64,000 bases of DNA from Phocaeicola sp. (GTDB lineage: Bacteria > Bacteroidota > Bacteroidia > Bacteroidales > Bacteroidaceae): contig JALEQJ010000025.1 in NCBI GenBank assembly GCA_022764505.1, positions 1-64,000 on the forward strand, in the 5' to 3' direction. Positions 18,591 through 28,832 of the stretch are shown here, one piece after another. A model generated the notes under the pieces. It did no database searches. It was given only the letters and a program-made list of their open reading frames with translations, and was not told where the DNA came from. Position numbers and translations under genes: made by a program. Position 1 is the first letter of the stretch, and every line of letters begins with the position of its first letter.

Positions 18591-21206
18591 TTATTGTTTC
18601 GCTATTTTGGTTCTTAGATATGCCCTATATACTTCTCCTACTAAGAACACAGGCATTGTACCCAATATAATATATAGCCAAGTATGAAGTTCCAAAGCTT
18701 CCACACGAAAAAGACCTCCTCCAAAGCTAACTATCAACACTTGCAATACAAGAATCAATGTACTGACCATAATGGCACCTTTGATTTGTTGTGCATGCGT
18801 AAAGACCGAATGATGCGTACCAAGAAAAGCCACATTAAAGAGGTTCCAAACCTGCAACATAACAAAAACCGTAAAGAAGACCGTCAGATGATAAATATCC
18901 AGCATACTATGATAGTAAAAATAAGCCAACATAGAAAGCAAAATGAAAAGGAACAAAAAGCCTATACCTACAATAGAGAGCATCATAGATTTGCTTATGA
19001 TGAAGGCATTCCTATTACGTGGCTTTTGTTTCATTACCTCTTTATCCGGAGAGATTGTAGCCAATGCCAACGCTGCGAATGTATCCATAATTAAATTTAC
19101 CCACAGCATTTGAGTTACAGTAAGGGGTTCTTCTGTCCCTACAAAAGCAGACAATAATACACTCGCCAATGCCACCAAATTGATTGTCAGCTGAAATACA
19201 ATAAATCTTTGGATATTCTTATACAAAGAACGTCCCCACAAAATAGCGGTAACAATAGATCTAAAAGAGTCGTCCAAGAGCGTAATATCACTGGCTTCTT
19301 TCGCTACAGAAGTTCCTGTTCCCATAGAGAGTCCGACATGAGCATGATTCAATGCCGGTGCATCATTCGTACCATCTCCGGTTACTGCTATAACTTCACC
19401 TTGTTTTTGGAGTAATTGTACTAACCGTTGCTTATCCAAAGGACGAGCTCTACTCATCACTTTCAAATCTTTTATTCTAAGCAGTGCTTCTTCGTCTGTC
19501 AAGGAAGCAAAATCTGTACCTGTGATATGCGCTGAAGCATTTTCGTCGGCTTTCCAAAGTCCTATTTTGCGTGCTATTGCAATAGCTGTGGCAGAAGTAT
19601 CTCCTGTTATGATTTTCACACCAACTCCAGCAGTATAACAATCTTGAACAGCCTGCGGTACATCTTCTCTTATAGGGTCATTTATAGCAAAAATACCCAA
19701 TAATCTCGCCCCACCGGCACTGAAAAGATCTTCGCAAGTAGTATTTTCTTCTTTTACCTCTTTGTAAGCCACCGCCAATGTACGCATAGCTTGCTGTTGG
19801 TAAGTTATGAGTTGCGCTTCGTACTTACTCCTATCTTCATCAGATAATTCACAAGCTTTCAAAACAATTTCCGGTGCTCCTTTAATATAAAAAGTAGGAA
19901 GACCGGTAAGGGCAGACTTCACAAGTGTAGCCATATACTTACGTTCTGTAGAGAAAGTTAGCTGTTCTATAATCGTAGCCTGCTCCCTCATCTTGAGATA
20001 ATCTGCTTGCTTGTTTTGTAGCCACAAAAGCAATGCACCTTCTGTAGGATTTCCTACTACTGTATATTGACCTTCTATCTCTTCCAAAAATGCTGTACTA
20101 TTGGTTGCAATAGCTTCGAATACAATTTCCTCCGAGATGTTCTCCAAATAGGATTCGGCTACTTGCATTTTGTTTTGAGTCAAAGTCCCAGTTTTGTCTG
20201 TACAAATCACGGTTACCGCTCCCATAGTTTCTCCTGCATGCATCTTACGCACTAAATTGTTTGTCTGAAGCATTCTACGCATATTCAGAGCCAAACTGAG
20301 TGTTATACTCATAGGCAATCCTTCCGGTACCGCAACTACGATAAGTGTAACAGCCATCATAAAATGGTGCAGTGTACTCTTTATGAGTGGCATATAATCC
20401 TGCCAAGTTTGTGCTTCCACTATAGAAAAAAATGTATAGGCATCTTTTAGAGTAAAGATAAGGAACATTAGCCCAGCTACTATAAATCCGACCTTTCCTA
20501 TAAAATGAGCCAATTTATTTAATTGCTCATTCAAAGGTGTCGTTTCTCCACTTTGTTGTGTAGCTTGTTTAGCTACTTTACCTATTTCTGTAGCATCACC
20601 TACTCTCTCCACACGATATGTGGCATAACCATTCAATATGGTAGTACCTCGCAACACAGTATGAGAAGGATACGTAGCTTCTTTATCCCAATGTGATGGA
20701 TCTGTACTTTTACTTACAGAAAGTTCTCCCGTGAGTGAAGATTCATTTACCTGAAGAGATATAGCCTCCAATAATTCTCCATCTGCAGGAACCTCATCTC
20801 CAGTATTCAGCAAGACTATATCATTGACTACAAGCTCTCGTTTGGGTATTTCTTGTACTTTTCCATTTCTCCGCACCGCCACCAAGCCATCGTCTGCCAC
20901 GGTATTAAGTATATCAAATTTCTTTGCGGCATCGTATTCAAAATAAAAACCTACACCTGTAGCCAAGAATATAGCACAAAAAATACCTATGGTTTCTATA
21001 TAATCATTCTCCCAAAAGGCAATGCCTAATGAAAAAACTGCTGCGACAAGCAATATACGAATTACCGGATCGGAAAATTTTTCTATATAAAGTTTCCACA
21101 AAGAAGGGCGTTTAGGAGGAGTGAGAATATTTTCTCCATATTTTTTTCGTTGTACAAGGACTTCCTCAGGAGTAAGCCCTTCATAAGAATGAATTTCTGG
21201 TGTCAT
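18591..21206 (-). CDS. Calcium-translocating P-type ATPase, PMCA type
   Basis: A P2B-type ATPase that pumps Ca2+ out of the cytoplasm. In the 871-residue chain: N-terminal cation ATPase domain, TM1-2 (about 50-90), actuator loop with SLTGE (157-161), TM3-4 with VAVPEGLPMS (292-300), which gives the Ca2+ site PEGL, phosphorylation motif DKTGTLT (337-343), nucleotide domain, hinge VTGDGTNDAPAL, and TM5-10, including LWVNLIMDTFAALALAT, the M6 calcium ligands. No calmodulin-binding tail, as in other bacterial forms. ribF follows 4 bases after the stop. Confidence 0.93.
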   Translation of the reverse strand: MTPEIHSYEGLTPEEVLVQRKKYGENILTPPKRPSLWKLYIEKFSDPVIRILLVAAVFSLGIAFWENDYIETIGIFCAIFLATGVGFYFEYDAAKKFDILNTVADDGLVAVRRNGKVQEIPKRELVVNDIVLLNTGDEVPADGELLEAISLQVNESSLTGELSVSKSTDPSHWDKEATYPSHTVLRGTTILNGYATYRVERVGDATEIGKVAKQATQQSGETTPLNEQLNKLAHFIGKVGFIVAGLMFLIFTLKDAYTFFSIVEAQTWQDYMPLIKSTLHHFMMAVTLIVVAVPEGLPMSITLSLALNMRRMLQTNNLVRKMHAGETMGAVTVICTDKTGTLTQNKMQVAESYLENISEEIVFEAIATNSTAFLEEIEGQYTVVGNPTEGALLLWLQNKQADYLKMREQATIIEQLTFSTERKYMATLVKSALTGLPTFYIKGAPEIVLKACELSDEDRSKYEAQLITYQQQAMRTLAVAYKEVKEENTTCEDLFSAGGARLLGIFAINDPIREDVPQAVQDCYTAGVGVKIITGDTSATAIAIARKIGLWKADENASAHITGTDFASLTDEEALLRIKDLKVMSRARPLDKQRLVQLLQKQGEVIAVTGDGTNDAPALNHAHVGLSMGTGTSVAKEASDITLLDDSFRSIVTAILWGRSLYKNIQRFIVFQLTINLVALASVLLSAFVGTEEPLTVTQMLWVNLIMDTFAALALATISPDKEVMKQKPRNRNAFIISKSMMLSIVGIGFLFLFILLSMLAYFYYHSMLDIYHLTVFFTVFVMLQVWNLFNVAFLGTHHSVFTHAQQIKGAIMVSTLILVLQVLIVSFGGGLFRVEALELHTWLYIILGTMPVFLVGEVYRAYLRTKIAKQ

Positions 21207-21229
21207 TTATTGATAATTAAAAACAGACA

Positions 21230-21237
21230 CAAAAATA
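21230..21237 (-). promoter_or_regulatory. Possible promoter -7 box of the calcium ATPase
   Basis: CAAAAATA on top is TATTTTTG on the gene strand, 24 bases before the start codon. AT-rich context makes a chance match possible. Confidence 0.35.
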
Positions 21238-21355
21238 AGAAATATCTATGTGTGATAAGACACCTATGCCTTATCATTACAGTTTGTTAGGAAGTACTAC
21301 TCAAAGATTTTAATCCTTACGTGCTTAGGTGCTCTATAATGTGTATACAAATAGC

Positions 21356-22204
21356 CTAAAGTACCCCGAATGCTTCCTTTCGTTTCTTTGCTGTTACAAT
21401 AAGATATATACCTAAAAGAATAAGAGGGATACTGAGTTGTTGCCCTAAATTGAATACCATACTTATTTCTTTTTCTACTTGTGGATTTTTCATAAATTCC
21501 AAAGCAAATCTTGAGCCAAAGAAAATAATCAAAGAAACACCTGTTATAAGACCTACGTAGCGTTGCAATCCATATTTCCTATACATTACCCATGCTGTAA
21601 TACCCGCTACAAGGCAGTATAGTATCTCATAAATTTGTGTAGGGTGGCAAGCCAATGCTTCTCCATGTGCATTGTACAAGGATTGCCATTCCTGAGATTG
21701 GATAAACTGAAAACCCCAAGGTAAGTCTGTAGGGTAACCAAATATTTCCGAATTCATAAGATTTCCTAACCTGATACAACCGGCCACTATAGCTACAGCC
21801 GGGATCATACGGTCAAAAAGCCACCAAACACTCTTTTTAGTTATCTTATAAGAGAACCATATCATAGTAAGGATAAGTGCAAACACACCACCATGACTGG
21901 CAAGTCCTCCTTCCCAAATTTTGAAGATTTCCAAGGGGTGCTGACTATAATACTCCCAAGCATAAAAAAAACAATGCCCGATGCGTGCACCTATTACTAC
22001 GCTAACGATAGAATATACAAACAACTTATCTATCCACTCGTCCGGGTATTTCTCTCTTTTGAAAAGGCGAGTCATAAATTCTAAGGCAAGCAGAAAACCT
22101 ATCCCCCACAATAACCCATAATAACGCAATTCTATGCTTCCTAATTTAACTAGAATAGGATCTACGTCCCAGACAATATTGAATACTTGCATAATTCTAT
22201 ACAT
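21356..22204 (-). CDS. lgt: Prolipoprotein diacylglyceryl transferase
   Basis: Lgt moves diacylglycerol from phosphatidylglycerol onto the lipobox cysteine of prolipoproteins in the inner membrane, a step needed by BamD and the efflux lipoproteins of this window. The 282-residue protein has about seven transmembrane segments, the first conserved ELRYYGLLWGIGFLLA, GASHGGVFA-type region LASHGGVFALIL, the signature RLGNLMNSEIFGYPTD and CHPTQIYEIL near 190. A start at residue 5 (ATG at 22192) is equally possible. Confidence 0.95.
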   Translation of the reverse strand: MYRIMQVFNIVWDVDPILVKLGSIELRYYGLLWGIGFLLALEFMTRLFKREKYPDEWIDKLFVYSIVSVVIGARIGHCFFYAWEYYSQHPLEIFKIWEGGLASHGGVFALILTMIWFSYKITKKSVWWLFDRMIPAVAIVAGCIRLGNLMNSEIFGYPTDLPWGFQFIQSQEWQSLYNAHGEALACHPTQIYEILYCLVAGITAWVMYRKYGLQRYVGLITGVSLIIFFGSRFALEFMKNPQVEKEISMVFNLGQQLSIPLILLGIYLIVTAKKRKEAFGVL

Positions 22205-22262
22205 TTTATTTCCCTACAAAGAAACAAAAAAAGTACTTAGTAGCCTTATGTCATAGATAGAA

Positions 22263-22299
22263 AAAAGGTTGTGCCAGTTTTTATCTCGCACAACCTTTT
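22263..22299 (-). terminator. Terminator of the DPP5-like peptidase gene
   Basis: A perfect 12-bp stem AAAAGGTTGTGC (22263-22274) / GCACAACCTTTT (22288-22299) 22 bases after the peptidase stop; the bottom-strand transcript ends in a T run. Confidence 0.85.
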
Positions 22300-22320
22300 C
22301 GCTATATTAGTTTAGAAAAA

Positions 22321-24438
22321 TTATTTTTTAAGCCACTTATCCAACCAGTTGAAGAAACGTCTTTGCCATAAAATACCATTCTGTGGTTTAAGTACCCAAT
22401 GGTTTTCATCGGGGAAGAGAAGTAATTCCGCAGGCACGCCACGTATCACCGCAGCATTGAAAGCTGCCATACCTTGAGAAGCCAATATACGATAATCTTT
22501 TTCTCCATGTATACAGAGGATTGGGGTATCCCATTTGTCTACGAATTTATGTGGAGAAGCAGCAAAACTACGTACTACTTCGGGCTTCTCTTTCTCCCAA
22601 TAAGCACCTCCTAAATCCCAATTAGTGAACCAAAGTTCTTCTGTTTCCAGCATTTGTTGCTCCATATTGAAGAAGCCATCATGAGCTATGAAAGCACTGA
22701 AACGTTTGTTGTGATTTCCTGCCAACCAATAAGCAGAATAGCCACCAAAACTTGCACCGACACAACCCAAGTTTTTTTCATCTACATAAGGTTCTTTTGC
22801 CATATCGTCTATCGCACTCAGATAGTCGTCCATACAAAGCCCACTATAATTTGTGCTGATATTTTCCAACCACTCCATACCGAATCCGGGCAAACCACGA
22901 CGGTTAGGAGCTACTACGATATAACCGTGAGCTGCCATAATCTGGAAATTCCAACGATAGCTCCAAAATTGACTTACGGGACTTTGAGGTCCTCCAATAC
23001 AAAACAAGAGTGTCGGGTATTTTTTATTAGGATCAAAGTTGGGCGGATAAACAATCCAAGAAAGCATATCCTTACCATCTACAGTTTTTGTCCATCTTGG
23101 CTCAACTTTTGCTATATTTAATTGATCAAAAATATGATTGTTTTCTGTAGTCAGCTGGGTTATTTCCGCTCCTTTTTTCTTTAGTTCTACAGTATATAGT
23201 TCATCCGGTCTACTAATAGAATGTCTTTTGGTCAAAAGTTTATTGCCAGAAAGTAATTCTACAGAAGCATAGTCATAATCTCCGTCTGTGAGCTTTTTTA
23301 CATTTCCTTGCAAATTTGTGCTATATACCATTGTAGTACCGTGCCATACACCCGTAAAATAAAGTGTTTTGCTATCTTTTGCCCAACAGAAATGATCTAC
23401 TCCGGATTCAAAGCTCTCTGTAAGATATTGCTTTTTTCCAGTGGCTAAATCAAAGAGACAAAGGCGATTTCTATCGCTCTCATAACCATCTCTTTCCATA
23501 CTTTGCCAAGCTATGTATTTACCATCTAAAGAAAAACGTGGATTGGTATCGTAACCCATATTTTTATCTTGGCTGTCTTCTTTGCACAAATTACGGGTTG
23601 TTTTGCTCTCTATATCATAGAGATAAATATCCGAGTCTGTAGAAATAGAGTAAGCCAATCCTGTTTTCTTACGAGATGTATAAGCTATTTTCTTAGAATC
23701 TCGGCTCCAATCTATTTGTTCTATACCACCGAAAGGTTTTAGAGGAGCTTCATAAGGTTCTCCTTCCATAATGTCTTTGGCTACCCCAACCTTATCTCCA
23801 TCAAATGAAGCAAGGAAAGGGTGAGGAATAGTAGTTACCCATTCGTCCCAATGCTTATACATCAAATCTTCTACCACGAAACCCTGTGCTTTGTCTAAGT
23901 CCGGATAACGATCTACAGTACGTTGTCCAAATTTAATTTGTGCAATGAGCACTATTTGTTTTTCATCTGGAGAGAACTTAAACCCTTCTACATCACCATC
24001 GTAAAAAGAGAGTTGCTTTCTTTCTGTACCATCCGGATTCATTTCCCACACTTGATTGCTACCACTGGCTGCTGTGAGAAAAGCTATTTTACTGCCACCC
24101 TTTATCCATATAGGCTCTACTTCATTATAGGCTGTAGTAGTCAGTTGTACGTTATTACTACCATCAGCATTCATCACATAGATCACATGATGTCCTTTGT
24201 TTTCTTTTACACTGTAATAAGCTACAGTATAAGCTATTTTTGAGCCATCCGGAGAAACGCTATAGCTACCTATACGTCCCATTGCCCACAAAACTTCGGG
24301 AGTTAATTTCCCATCTTTCACCTCTATCTGATGCTTTCCGATAATCGCTTTTTGTGTGTCCGATGCCCCGGGAGAAGCCACAGCAGAAGTAGCCAGCATA
24401 ATAGCTGTAGAGATACTCATGAGTGTTGTTTTTTTCAT
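22321..24438 (-). CDS. S9 family peptidase, DPP5-like
   Basis: A secreted or periplasmic serine peptidase releasing dipeptides, resembling dipeptidyl peptidase 5 of Porphyromonas. The 705 residues show a signal peptide (MKKTTLMSIS... to SAVASP), a seven-bladed WD40-like propeller with repeated SPDGSKIAY/FSLDGKYIAW motifs, and an alpha/beta-hydrolase domain with GASFGGYSAY (Ser563), the Asp in HGEKDYR (Asp648), and His680 in ENHW. Most of these are classical S9C features. Its own promoter and terminator suggest that it is transcribed alone. Assignment to DPP5 specifically is by resemblance. Confidence 0.9.
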   Translation of the reverse strand: MKKTTLMSISTAIMLATSAVASPGASDTQKAIIGKHQIEVKDGKLTPEVLWAMGRIGSYSVSPDGSKIAYTVAYYSVKENKGHHVIYVMNADGSNNVQLTTTAYNEVEPIWIKGGSKIAFLTAASGSNQVWEMNPDGTERKQLSFYDGDVEGFKFSPDEKQIVLIAQIKFGQRTVDRYPDLDKAQGFVVEDLMYKHWDEWVTTIPHPFLASFDGDKVGVAKDIMEGEPYEAPLKPFGGIEQIDWSRDSKKIAYTSRKKTGLAYSISTDSDIYLYDIESKTTRNLCKEDSQDKNMGYDTNPRFSLDGKYIAWQSMERDGYESDRNRLCLFDLATGKKQYLTESFESGVDHFCWAKDSKTLYFTGVWHGTTMVYSTNLQGNVKKLTDGDYDYASVELLSGNKLLTKRHSISRPDELYTVELKKKGAEITQLTTENNHIFDQLNIAKVEPRWTKTVDGKDMLSWIVYPPNFDPNKKYPTLLFCIGGPQSPVSQFWSYRWNFQIMAAHGYIVVAPNRRGLPGFGMEWLENISTNYSGLCMDDYLSAIDDMAKEPYVDEKNLGCVGASFGGYSAYWLAGNHNKRFSAFIAHDGFFNMEQQMLETEELWFTNWDLGGAYWEKEKPEVVRSFAASPHKFVDKWDTPILCIHGEKDYRILASQGMAAFNAAVIRGVPAELLLFPDENHWVLKPQNGILWQRRFFNWLDKWLKK

Positions 24439-24484
24439 ATTGATGTTATATAAAATAGAATTTTGAGATACTTCGTTTATAAGG

Positions 24485-24515
24485 CAAAGTTAATGAGAGC
24501 TTTTTATTATTCCAA
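24485..24515 (-). promoter_or_regulatory. Promoter of the DPP5-like gene
   Basis: On the gene strand TAACTTTG (24485-24492) is preceded, after 20 bp, by TTG (24513-24515), a well-spaced Bacteroidota -33/-7 pair. The ATG is 47 bases downstream. Confidence 0.65.
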
Positions 24516-24577
24516 GCTGTTTATTTGTGGAGTAAATCCAATAACAGTAAGCTACGCTTCATGTAACTAAGGAAGAT

Positions 24578-24599
24578 CTCAAAATTAAGAAGTTTTGAG
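24578..24599 (-). terminator. Weak hairpin downstream of the ChaN-like gene
   Basis: CTCAAAA/TTTTGAG with an 8-base loop, about 110 bases after the ChaN-like stop. There is no proper T run, so it is only a candidate. The rest of the gap at 24493-24709 shows no gene. Confidence 0.3.
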
Positions 24600-24709
24600 G
24601 CTTCACGAAGGACGTTGTGAGTATTCAAATATGTATTCTGGCTATCATACTACCCTACCACAGCTATTCTATAATATTACACCTCCTTCAATCTTGGTTT
24701 ATAGCGACC

Positions 24710-25621
24710 TTAATAAGTTGATGTCATATCCTCAAGTACACATATATAATAGTCTCCACGCCCTTTATTAACTTCATCTATTTGTTCTATTTGTTCTTGA
24801 CGTACGGAGCAGACAGTCTTTATTTTAGTATTTGGTCTATATTCCAATAAATAAGGAATGATCCCTTTTCCAAAATCTGTATGGAAATTTCCATTAAAAT
24901 GCAAAAATTTTGTTTTCATGTATTTAGCTATAAACCACCCCATAGTCGCATCTTTGAGTGCCTGTGCTTGTGCCAAATACTCTGTATTGTCAGCAGCCAT
25001 TTTCCCACCTATCATTTGCATCATAGAAAACATACTTTCATTTTCTTCTTCACGTACAAAGTGTATAGGTAAAGGTGGCAAATAACGTTTAGCTTCCTCT
25101 GTTAATGAATCAAGGCTTTGAAGACCTTTATTTTTCACCATGTTTGCATAACGACGTGGTACATTCGTAGCTATAAAAGGAATCTTATTCTCTTTAGCGA
25201 AATAAACAAAAGGTTCGTAATCTGTATTGTAGTTAGACCAAATCCGTGCTTCTTTTTCAAAACTATCGTAACTAATTTTATTCTCCATATATTCATCTAA
25301 TATTAATTGATTGTCTGCTTCAAACATTTCCGCCCCCATCATCAATTTATCTCCATGAATAGCATAAAGCGAACGCGTAAGTTCCAGCTCCAACCAATGT
25401 ATAATACTACAATTGTGTATTTCTCCTATACATACGACATCTGCTTGTGATAATCCCTTTACAAGCTCTTCATAGCCTATTTCCCGTCCATCAGCATCAA
25501 AAATAGTATAAGGCTTTTTATAACCCTCTTGTAATTCTCCTTTTGCGTCCAACAGCAATCCAAGAAAAAAAAACATTAGTAATCCCAGTTTCTTCATAAA
25601 TTCTCTAACTGTATATTTCAT
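24710..25621 (-). CDS. ChaN-like iron/heme-associated protein
   Basis: A 303-residue protein of the ChaN family (haem-binding, iron-regulated in other bacteria). Seen: a hydrophobic signal-like N-terminus, then DVVCIGEIHNCSIIHWLELELT (the ChaN GE.H motif), GAEMFEADNQLILDEY, PFIATNVPRRYANMVKNKG, a methionine-rich FSMMQMIGGKMA region, and FLHFNGNFHTDFGKGIIPYL with the late histidines. There is no lipobox cysteine. The ATG at 25621 overlaps the M16 stop by 4 bases (ATGA); a second start at 25597 would give a cleaner signal peptide. It is translationally coupled to the M16 peptidase. Confidence 0.82.
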   Translation of the reverse strand: MKYTVREFMKKLGLLMFFFLGLLLDAKGELQEGYKKPYTIFDADGREIGYEELVKGLSQADVVCIGEIHNCSIIHWLELELTRSLYAIHGDKLMMGAEMFEADNQLILDEYMENKISYDSFEKEARIWSNYNTDYEPFVYFAKENKIPFIATNVPRRYANMVKNKGLQSLDSLTEEAKRYLPPLPIHFVREEENESMFSMMQMIGGKMAADNTEYLAQAQALKDATMGWFIAKYMKTKFLHFNGNFHTDFGKGIIPYLLEYRPNTKIKTVCSVRQEQIEQIDEVNKGRGDYYICVLEDMTSTY

Positions 25622-28425
25622 TGTATATATAATAGCATAGATCGATCAAGACTTAAGTATTCTCTAAAAGCATCTTGTATATCCTCCGGTGTAATCGTTG
25701 ATAAACATTGCTCATAGGAATTAAAATCTTCCAGACTTTCTCCGTTCTTCAGCAAGTTCACAATCGTATTTTTCCAGTCAGCAGTAGCTCTATCATTCAA
25801 CACATTACTTTTTTTAATGATAAAAGAACGCTTCAAATTATCTAACTCTTCCTTAGAGATTAATTCTTTTTGCAATTCTTCAATAATCTGTTGAACCAAG
25901 CTGTTTACTCGCTCCATATTTTCTCTGTCAATAATGGCAGAAAGCTGGTAATAATAAGTTTGCTGAGGTATACCATTATAAAACAACGATACATAAGGTG
26001 AGTACACTATATTCTCCTGCTCGCGTAGGACTAACAACACACGATTCTGTAAAATATCTCGTATAAGTTTCAATATTAAGGAAGTACGAAGTGAGGGTGT
26101 ATAATTTCCTGTAAGCAGATATTCTAAAGATATAGATTCCTTACTTTTACCTTCAAAATGTTCTTGATAAAAACCTTTAACCGGAATAAATGGGACATCC
26201 TTTACTACATAAGCATCGGTAGAACGTTTCATACGAGCAAACGTGGAAACAAGAGAAGGTAAGATACTATCCACATTGAAAGTGCCGGTTAATAATATAG
26301 TCATCTGTGAAGGATCTGTAAATAAACGTTGATAATAATTTGCTATTGAATCCAAATTCAGTTTTCGCAGATCTTCTTGAGTTCTCTGCCGAGCAACAGA
26401 AGTTACATTTCCCACCAAAGAATCCAACTTATTATTCAACAAACGCTCTGGAGTTTGTTGGAAGATTTTATCCAACAATGTTTTTTTTCCGAAATTATCA
26501 ATAGCTTCATTTCGCACCTCTTCAAAATCTTCATACCGCAACTCCGGATTATGTAATTTCTCGTAAACCAAATTGAATAGCTCCATGGCCTTTTCTTCGG
26601 GAGCAGAAGCAAAAAGTTCATGCCAATAGTTCCCTATTCCTATATTCATGGCAATACTGTTTTGTGCCATATAAGTCATCAAAGAATCATAGGGAACAGA
26701 AGCTATCCCTCCCATTTCTATATATCCTGCAGTCTCATCATAAAGAAACACTTCCTCTGGAAGTAGATCTGCTATTCCACCACGAGCAAAAGCAGATAAA
26801 TGAAATATACCCGTCTCATCATCGGTAGGACGTAACAATATGGTTAATCCATTATTTAAACGAACCGCTTTTATACATAAGTTTTCATACGAATGTAAAG
26901 AAGAAATACTTGCTTTATCATAAGGATTTTTCTTTGTCAGACAGGAAGGAGTAGTTATTCTTTCATCATCTTCTGCTTGTTTCTGCTTATACTCATAAGG
27001 TTGTATTGACAAATACTTTCCTCGCTCCCATGCCGAAGCAATATCGCTCTCAGTAATCTTTATAGATGGAGAACTAGTACGAGAAGCTACAAGTAAGGTT
27101 TCTTTCATATATGCCAACCAGTCTTTCAATAAATTCTGTAACATTGGCTCTTTTATGAGACGGATTTTTTCATACAAACACTTCCAATCATCTTCGGTAT
27201 AAATATAACGATCTCCTGAAATAATATAATCTGTCAGGTCCTCACAATATAAAGTAGAGGTAAGAGGCATATCAAAGTTTTTCTTCCTCCGTACAAAAGC
27301 ATCAATCACATCTTTCAGTTCTTCCGAATGAAAACCTGTAGAAACAATATAATGCAATTCTCCAGACAAGTTTGTTATTTGGCTCAGTAAAGCATCTTTA
27401 TCTTTACTTGTGAGAGAAAATACTAAATGATTGGTGTCTGATAAGTACCATGTATCCGAAACCGATACAGAAATCTGTCTGGCATTCAATCTACGTGATA
27501 AAGCATCTATCAATAATCTTCCTAATTCTTTATGGTAAATTTTTCCTAATGTACAACCTACCACACAAGGGTGAGGTATAATAAGTTCCACTTCCAAATT
27601 ATTGCGCAGAGTATCACAAACTTCTCTCAAATGCAAACCTTTTTCATACTCCAAAGGATAACTACATATCTTGTTTACAGGTTTCTGAGGAATAGAAGAA
27701 AAGAGAGACTTTATTTTTCTTTCTACAATTTGAGGTTCAATATCGCCTACGATAACAATGGTAGCCTTCTCCGGTACATACCAACGTTTGTAGAATCGTT
27801 CCAATTTGTACTTGTTTATTTGTTGAATGTGTTCTGCCGTACCCAAAGGAATATGATCGGAAAAACGATTGTTTCCAATCTTCAAACTATAAAATTCATC
27901 GCCCACATCATAGTTGCGTAATTCTTCAAGAATAATTCCGCATTCCTGTTTAATCTTATTCTCGTCCAATTTAATATCACAGAGCCAATCACGCATTATA
28001 AGCAATGTTGAATCTATCGTACCCATATAAGATTTATCTATGGGAACTGTCAGCATATAGACTGTACGATCATGACCTGTAAAAGCGTTGAGATCTCGTC
28101 CGTACTTCATACCTATACGCTCGCAATAATCTACGATACCACGCTCGGGAAAATGTGCAGTACCCTTAAAAGCCATATGCTCAAGAAAGTGTGCTACTCC
28201 CTCCTCTCCTTTCTCTTCCTGCACAGATCCTACTTGCATCACGAGACGCATTTCTACCAGATTTTCAGGCTGTCTGTTGTGCAGAATCAGGTAGCGCAAA
28301 CCATTTTCCAAAGAACCTTCTATTATATTAGGAGGTAATCCTATCAATGAGTTCTCGGAAACAGGCTTTGCACTAACCCTTACACAAAGAAGAAGAAATA
28401 AAAAAATTAAGTCTAAACGTCTCAT
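25618..28425 (-). CDS. M16 family zinc peptidase (double-domain)
   Basis: A 935-residue insulinase-like peptidase with a signal peptide (first 20 residues ending SAKP) that places it in the periplasm or at the cell surface. The N-terminal domain carries the inverted zinc motif HFLEH (79-83) and a downstream glutamate in the EELRNYDVGDEFY region; the second M16 half (about 500-935) lacks the zinc motif, as is usual. Its start overlaps the stop of the unknown gene by 4 bases and its stop overlaps the ChaN-like start by 4 bases, so three proteins come from one coupled mRNA. The substrate is unknown. Confidence 0.9.
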   Translation of the reverse strand: MRRLDLIFLFLLLCVRVSAKPVSENSLIGLPPNIIEGSLENGLRYLILHNRQPENLVEMRLVMQVGSVQEEKGEEGVAHFLEHMAFKGTAHFPERGIVDYCERIGMKYGRDLNAFTGHDRTVYMLTVPIDKSYMGTIDSTLLIMRDWLCDIKLDENKIKQECGIILEELRNYDVGDEFYSLKIGNNRFSDHIPLGTAEHIQQINKYKLERFYKRWYVPEKATIVIVGDIEPQIVERKIKSLFSSIPQKPVNKICSYPLEYEKGLHLREVCDTLRNNLEVELIIPHPCVVGCTLGKIYHKELGRLLIDALSRRLNARQISVSVSDTWYLSDTNHLVFSLTSKDKDALLSQITNLSGELHYIVSTGFHSEELKDVIDAFVRRKKNFDMPLTSTLYCEDLTDYIISGDRYIYTEDDWKCLYEKIRLIKEPMLQNLLKDWLAYMKETLLVASRTSSPSIKITESDIASAWERGKYLSIQPYEYKQKQAEDDERITTPSCLTKKNPYDKASISSLHSYENLCIKAVRLNNGLTILLRPTDDETGIFHLSAFARGGIADLLPEEVFLYDETAGYIEMGGIASVPYDSLMTYMAQNSIAMNIGIGNYWHELFASAPEEKAMELFNLVYEKLHNPELRYEDFEEVRNEAIDNFGKKTLLDKIFQQTPERLLNNKLDSLVGNVTSVARQRTQEDLRKLNLDSIANYYQRLFTDPSQMTILLTGTFNVDSILPSLVSTFARMKRSTDAYVVKDVPFIPVKGFYQEHFEGKSKESISLEYLLTGNYTPSLRTSLILKLIRDILQNRVLLVLREQENIVYSPYVSLFYNGIPQQTYYYQLSAIIDRENMERVNSLVQQIIEELQKELISKEELDNLKRSFIIKKSNVLNDRATADWKNTIVNLLKNGESLEDFNSYEQCLSTITPEDIQDAFREYLSLDRSMLLYIQ

Positions 28426-28832
28426 TTACGCATCGTATAAGTCACCCTAATCTGAGCATAACCGGAAAAAAGAGAAGCATCAAAAGGGAATTCAAAACTG
28501 AATACACCTTTATCAAAATCATAAGAAGCCTTAGGCTTTATATAATCCGATGGCGTGTTTTTATATTCATCTGAGTCATTTCCGGAATAAAAAAGGAAAC
28601 TACGAGGATCTAATGAGCCTGCTTGTGAAAACATATCAGAAATAAGCATGTTTTCATATTTTATATTCCCATGTTCATCTGTCCCTGATGCTACCGGAAT
28701 TTCCTTATCTTTTATGGCAAGTAATTTCTTCCAGAGGGAAAACTCATAATCAAAAGGAACTGCTTTTATAACATCGTCCGAAGAAGTATAAGTAGACTTA
28801 TCTCCAACAAATATCTGAATATTCTTCATCAT
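28422..28832 (-). CDS. Unknown soluble protein, first gene of the M16-ChaN operon
   Basis: I do not recognise this 136-residue protein. It has no signal peptide and no transmembrane segment; it is acidic and mixed, with KNIQIFVGDKSTYTSSDDVI at the start, a middle rich in Ser/Asp, and a strand-like end (FSFEFPFDASLFSGYAQIRV). It could be a small beta-rich domain. It sits directly behind a well-spaced promoter and its stop overlaps the M16 start (ATGA), so it is translated with M16 and ChaN. That arrangement is the only clue to its role. Confidence 0.7.
   Translation of the reverse strand: MMKNIQIFVGDKSTYTSSDDVIKAVPFDYEFSLWKKLLAIKDKEIPVASGTDEHGNIKYENMLISDMFSQAGSLDPRSFLFYSGNDSDEYKNTPSDYIKPKASYDFDKGVFSFEFPFDASLFSGYAQIRVTYTMRK

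Noticed and set aside
22654..23121. 155-codon frame opposite the DPP5-like peptidase
   Set aside because: Antisense shadow with no motif; the peptidase has its full catalytic triad.
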